Source: an uncultured Desulfovibrio sp.
GTDB lineage: Bacteria > Desulfobacterota > Desulfovibrionia > Desulfovibrionales > Desulfovibrionaceae
Direction of reading: 5' to 3'
Assembly: GCA_946490455.1 (NCBI GenBank)
Contig: CAMLXE010000155.1
Span: 1-5,036, forward strand
Length of the DNA: 5,036 bases
Shown here: piece after piece, positions 4,651 to 5,036 of the stretch
How the letters are laid out: every line of letters starts with the position of its first letter
Position numbering within the stretch: position 1 is the stretch's first letter
Program-made: the position numbers and the translations under genes
The notes under the pieces: generated by a model
What the model saw: the letters and a program-made list of their open reading frames with translations, nothing else
Database searches by the model: none
Told to the model about the DNA's origin: nothing

Positions 4651-5036
4651 TCAGGCACTCTTGTATTCGGTACGTTTGATGATTTCGTCCTGTACGCCCT
4701 TGTACAGACGGGTGAAGTAGGAAGAAAATCCTGCTACGCGAACAACAAGATCCTTATAGTCCTGAGGATGATCCTGAGCATCGCGCAAGGTATCGGACGA
4801 TACGCAGTTGAACTGGATATGCCCGCCACCGAGATCGAAGTAGGTCCGGATGAGATTCAGAAGCATACGGGTGCCGTTTGGTCCCTCCAGAGCCGAAGGC
4901 AGGAACTTCATGTTCATGTGGTTGCAGTTGTTCCGTACGGTATCAATGGCCTGAGCCGCAGACTTGATCAATGCCGTACTTCCGTTCACGTCGGTTCCGG
5001 GCATGGCCGAAACACTGGCATCAGCCAGAGCAACGC
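4651..5036 (-). CDS. glycyl radical enzyme (pyruvate formate-lyase/glycerol dehydratase-like), C-terminal part
   Basis: Only the last 127 residues are in the window; the gene continues past the right edge. The fragment has the family's C-terminal blocks: a lead-in ADASVSAMPGTDVNGSTALIKS (with NGSTAL where many relatives have NGPTA), NMKFLPSALEG, IRTYFDLGGGHIQFN, TLRDAQDHPQDYKDLVVRV, and the glycyl radical loop RVAGFSS. The radical Gly is encoded at 4731-4729, 26th residue from the end, and EIIKRTE closes the protein as usual. These enzymes carry a stable radical on this Gly, installed by a radical-SAM activase, and use a thiyl radical for C-C, C-N, C-O or C-S bond chemistry in anaerobes. The substrate-defining active site is outside, so diol or glycerol dehydratase, choline or isethionate lyase, or fumarate-adding types cannot be told apart. 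Phe follows the Gly where Tyr is common. It leads the - strand operon as seen here. Confidence 0.95.
   Translation of the reverse strand, partial: VALADASVSAMPGTDVNGSTALIKSAAQAIDTVRNNCNHMNMKFLPSALEGPNGTRMLLNLIRTYFDLGGGHIQFNCVSSDTLRDAQDHPQDYKDLVVRVAGFSSYFTRLYKGVQDEIIKRTEYKSA

Noticed and set aside
4651..5036. Assigning the glycyl radical enzyme a substrate such as choline, isethionate, glycerol or an alkane
   Set aside because: The catalytic Cys region and active-site residues are outside the window, and the C-terminal blocks are shared across groups.

Overview
This window probably comes from an anaerobic, sulfate-reducer-like bacterium of the Desulfobacterota (Desulfovibrionaceae-like). That is an inference from gene content: a glycyl radical enzyme, which works only without oxygen; a HesB-like selenoprotein; a sigma54 activator; and DUF169 and DUF4125 proteins. 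Base composition looks mid-range, near 50% GC. No RNA genes, mobile elements or CRISPR arrays were seen.

Left part (1-1904, + strand). The window opens inside a sigma54-dependent transcriptional activator, with the GAFTGA loop, Walker B and C-terminal Fis-type helix-turn-helix present. A gene-free stretch of 313 bp follows. It holds dyad elements and a -24/-12 promoter with exact GG-N10-GC spacing (1055-1071). Next comes a DUF169 protein of 256 aa, closed by a strong hairpin terminator shared with the converging - strand operon.

Right part (5036-2026, - strand). In transcription order: the C-terminus of a glycyl radical enzyme with its radical Gly motif; three tandem HesB-like genes; a tetratricopeptide-repeat protein; and a DUF4125 protein. 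The last three genes overlap end to end and are probably translationally coupled. Hairpins lie in each of the three longer gaps, and the one at 3761-3794 looks like a true intrinsic terminator. It would set the second half of the operon at a lower level than the first.

The main result is the first HesB-like gene (4579-4241). Standard translation breaks it at an in-frame TGA, codon 39. This aligns exactly with Cys39 of the downstream paralog, and a 7-bp hairpin sits just 3' of the TGA. In the Cys paralog the same 18 nt fold only through wobble pairs. All four substitutions in the stem turn wobble pairs into Watson-Crick pairs. The gene is therefore best read as a selenoprotein with a SECIS element. 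The third paralog has lost both the Cys/Sec and the Cys-rich tail.

Working picture (inference): a glycyl radical enzyme operon carries its own set of Fe-S/redox accessory proteins (Sec, Cys and ligand-less HesB-like forms) plus TPR and DUF4125 partners. A nearby sigma54 activator drives DUF169 and possibly the whole locus. The enzyme's substrate cannot be read from the fragment present.
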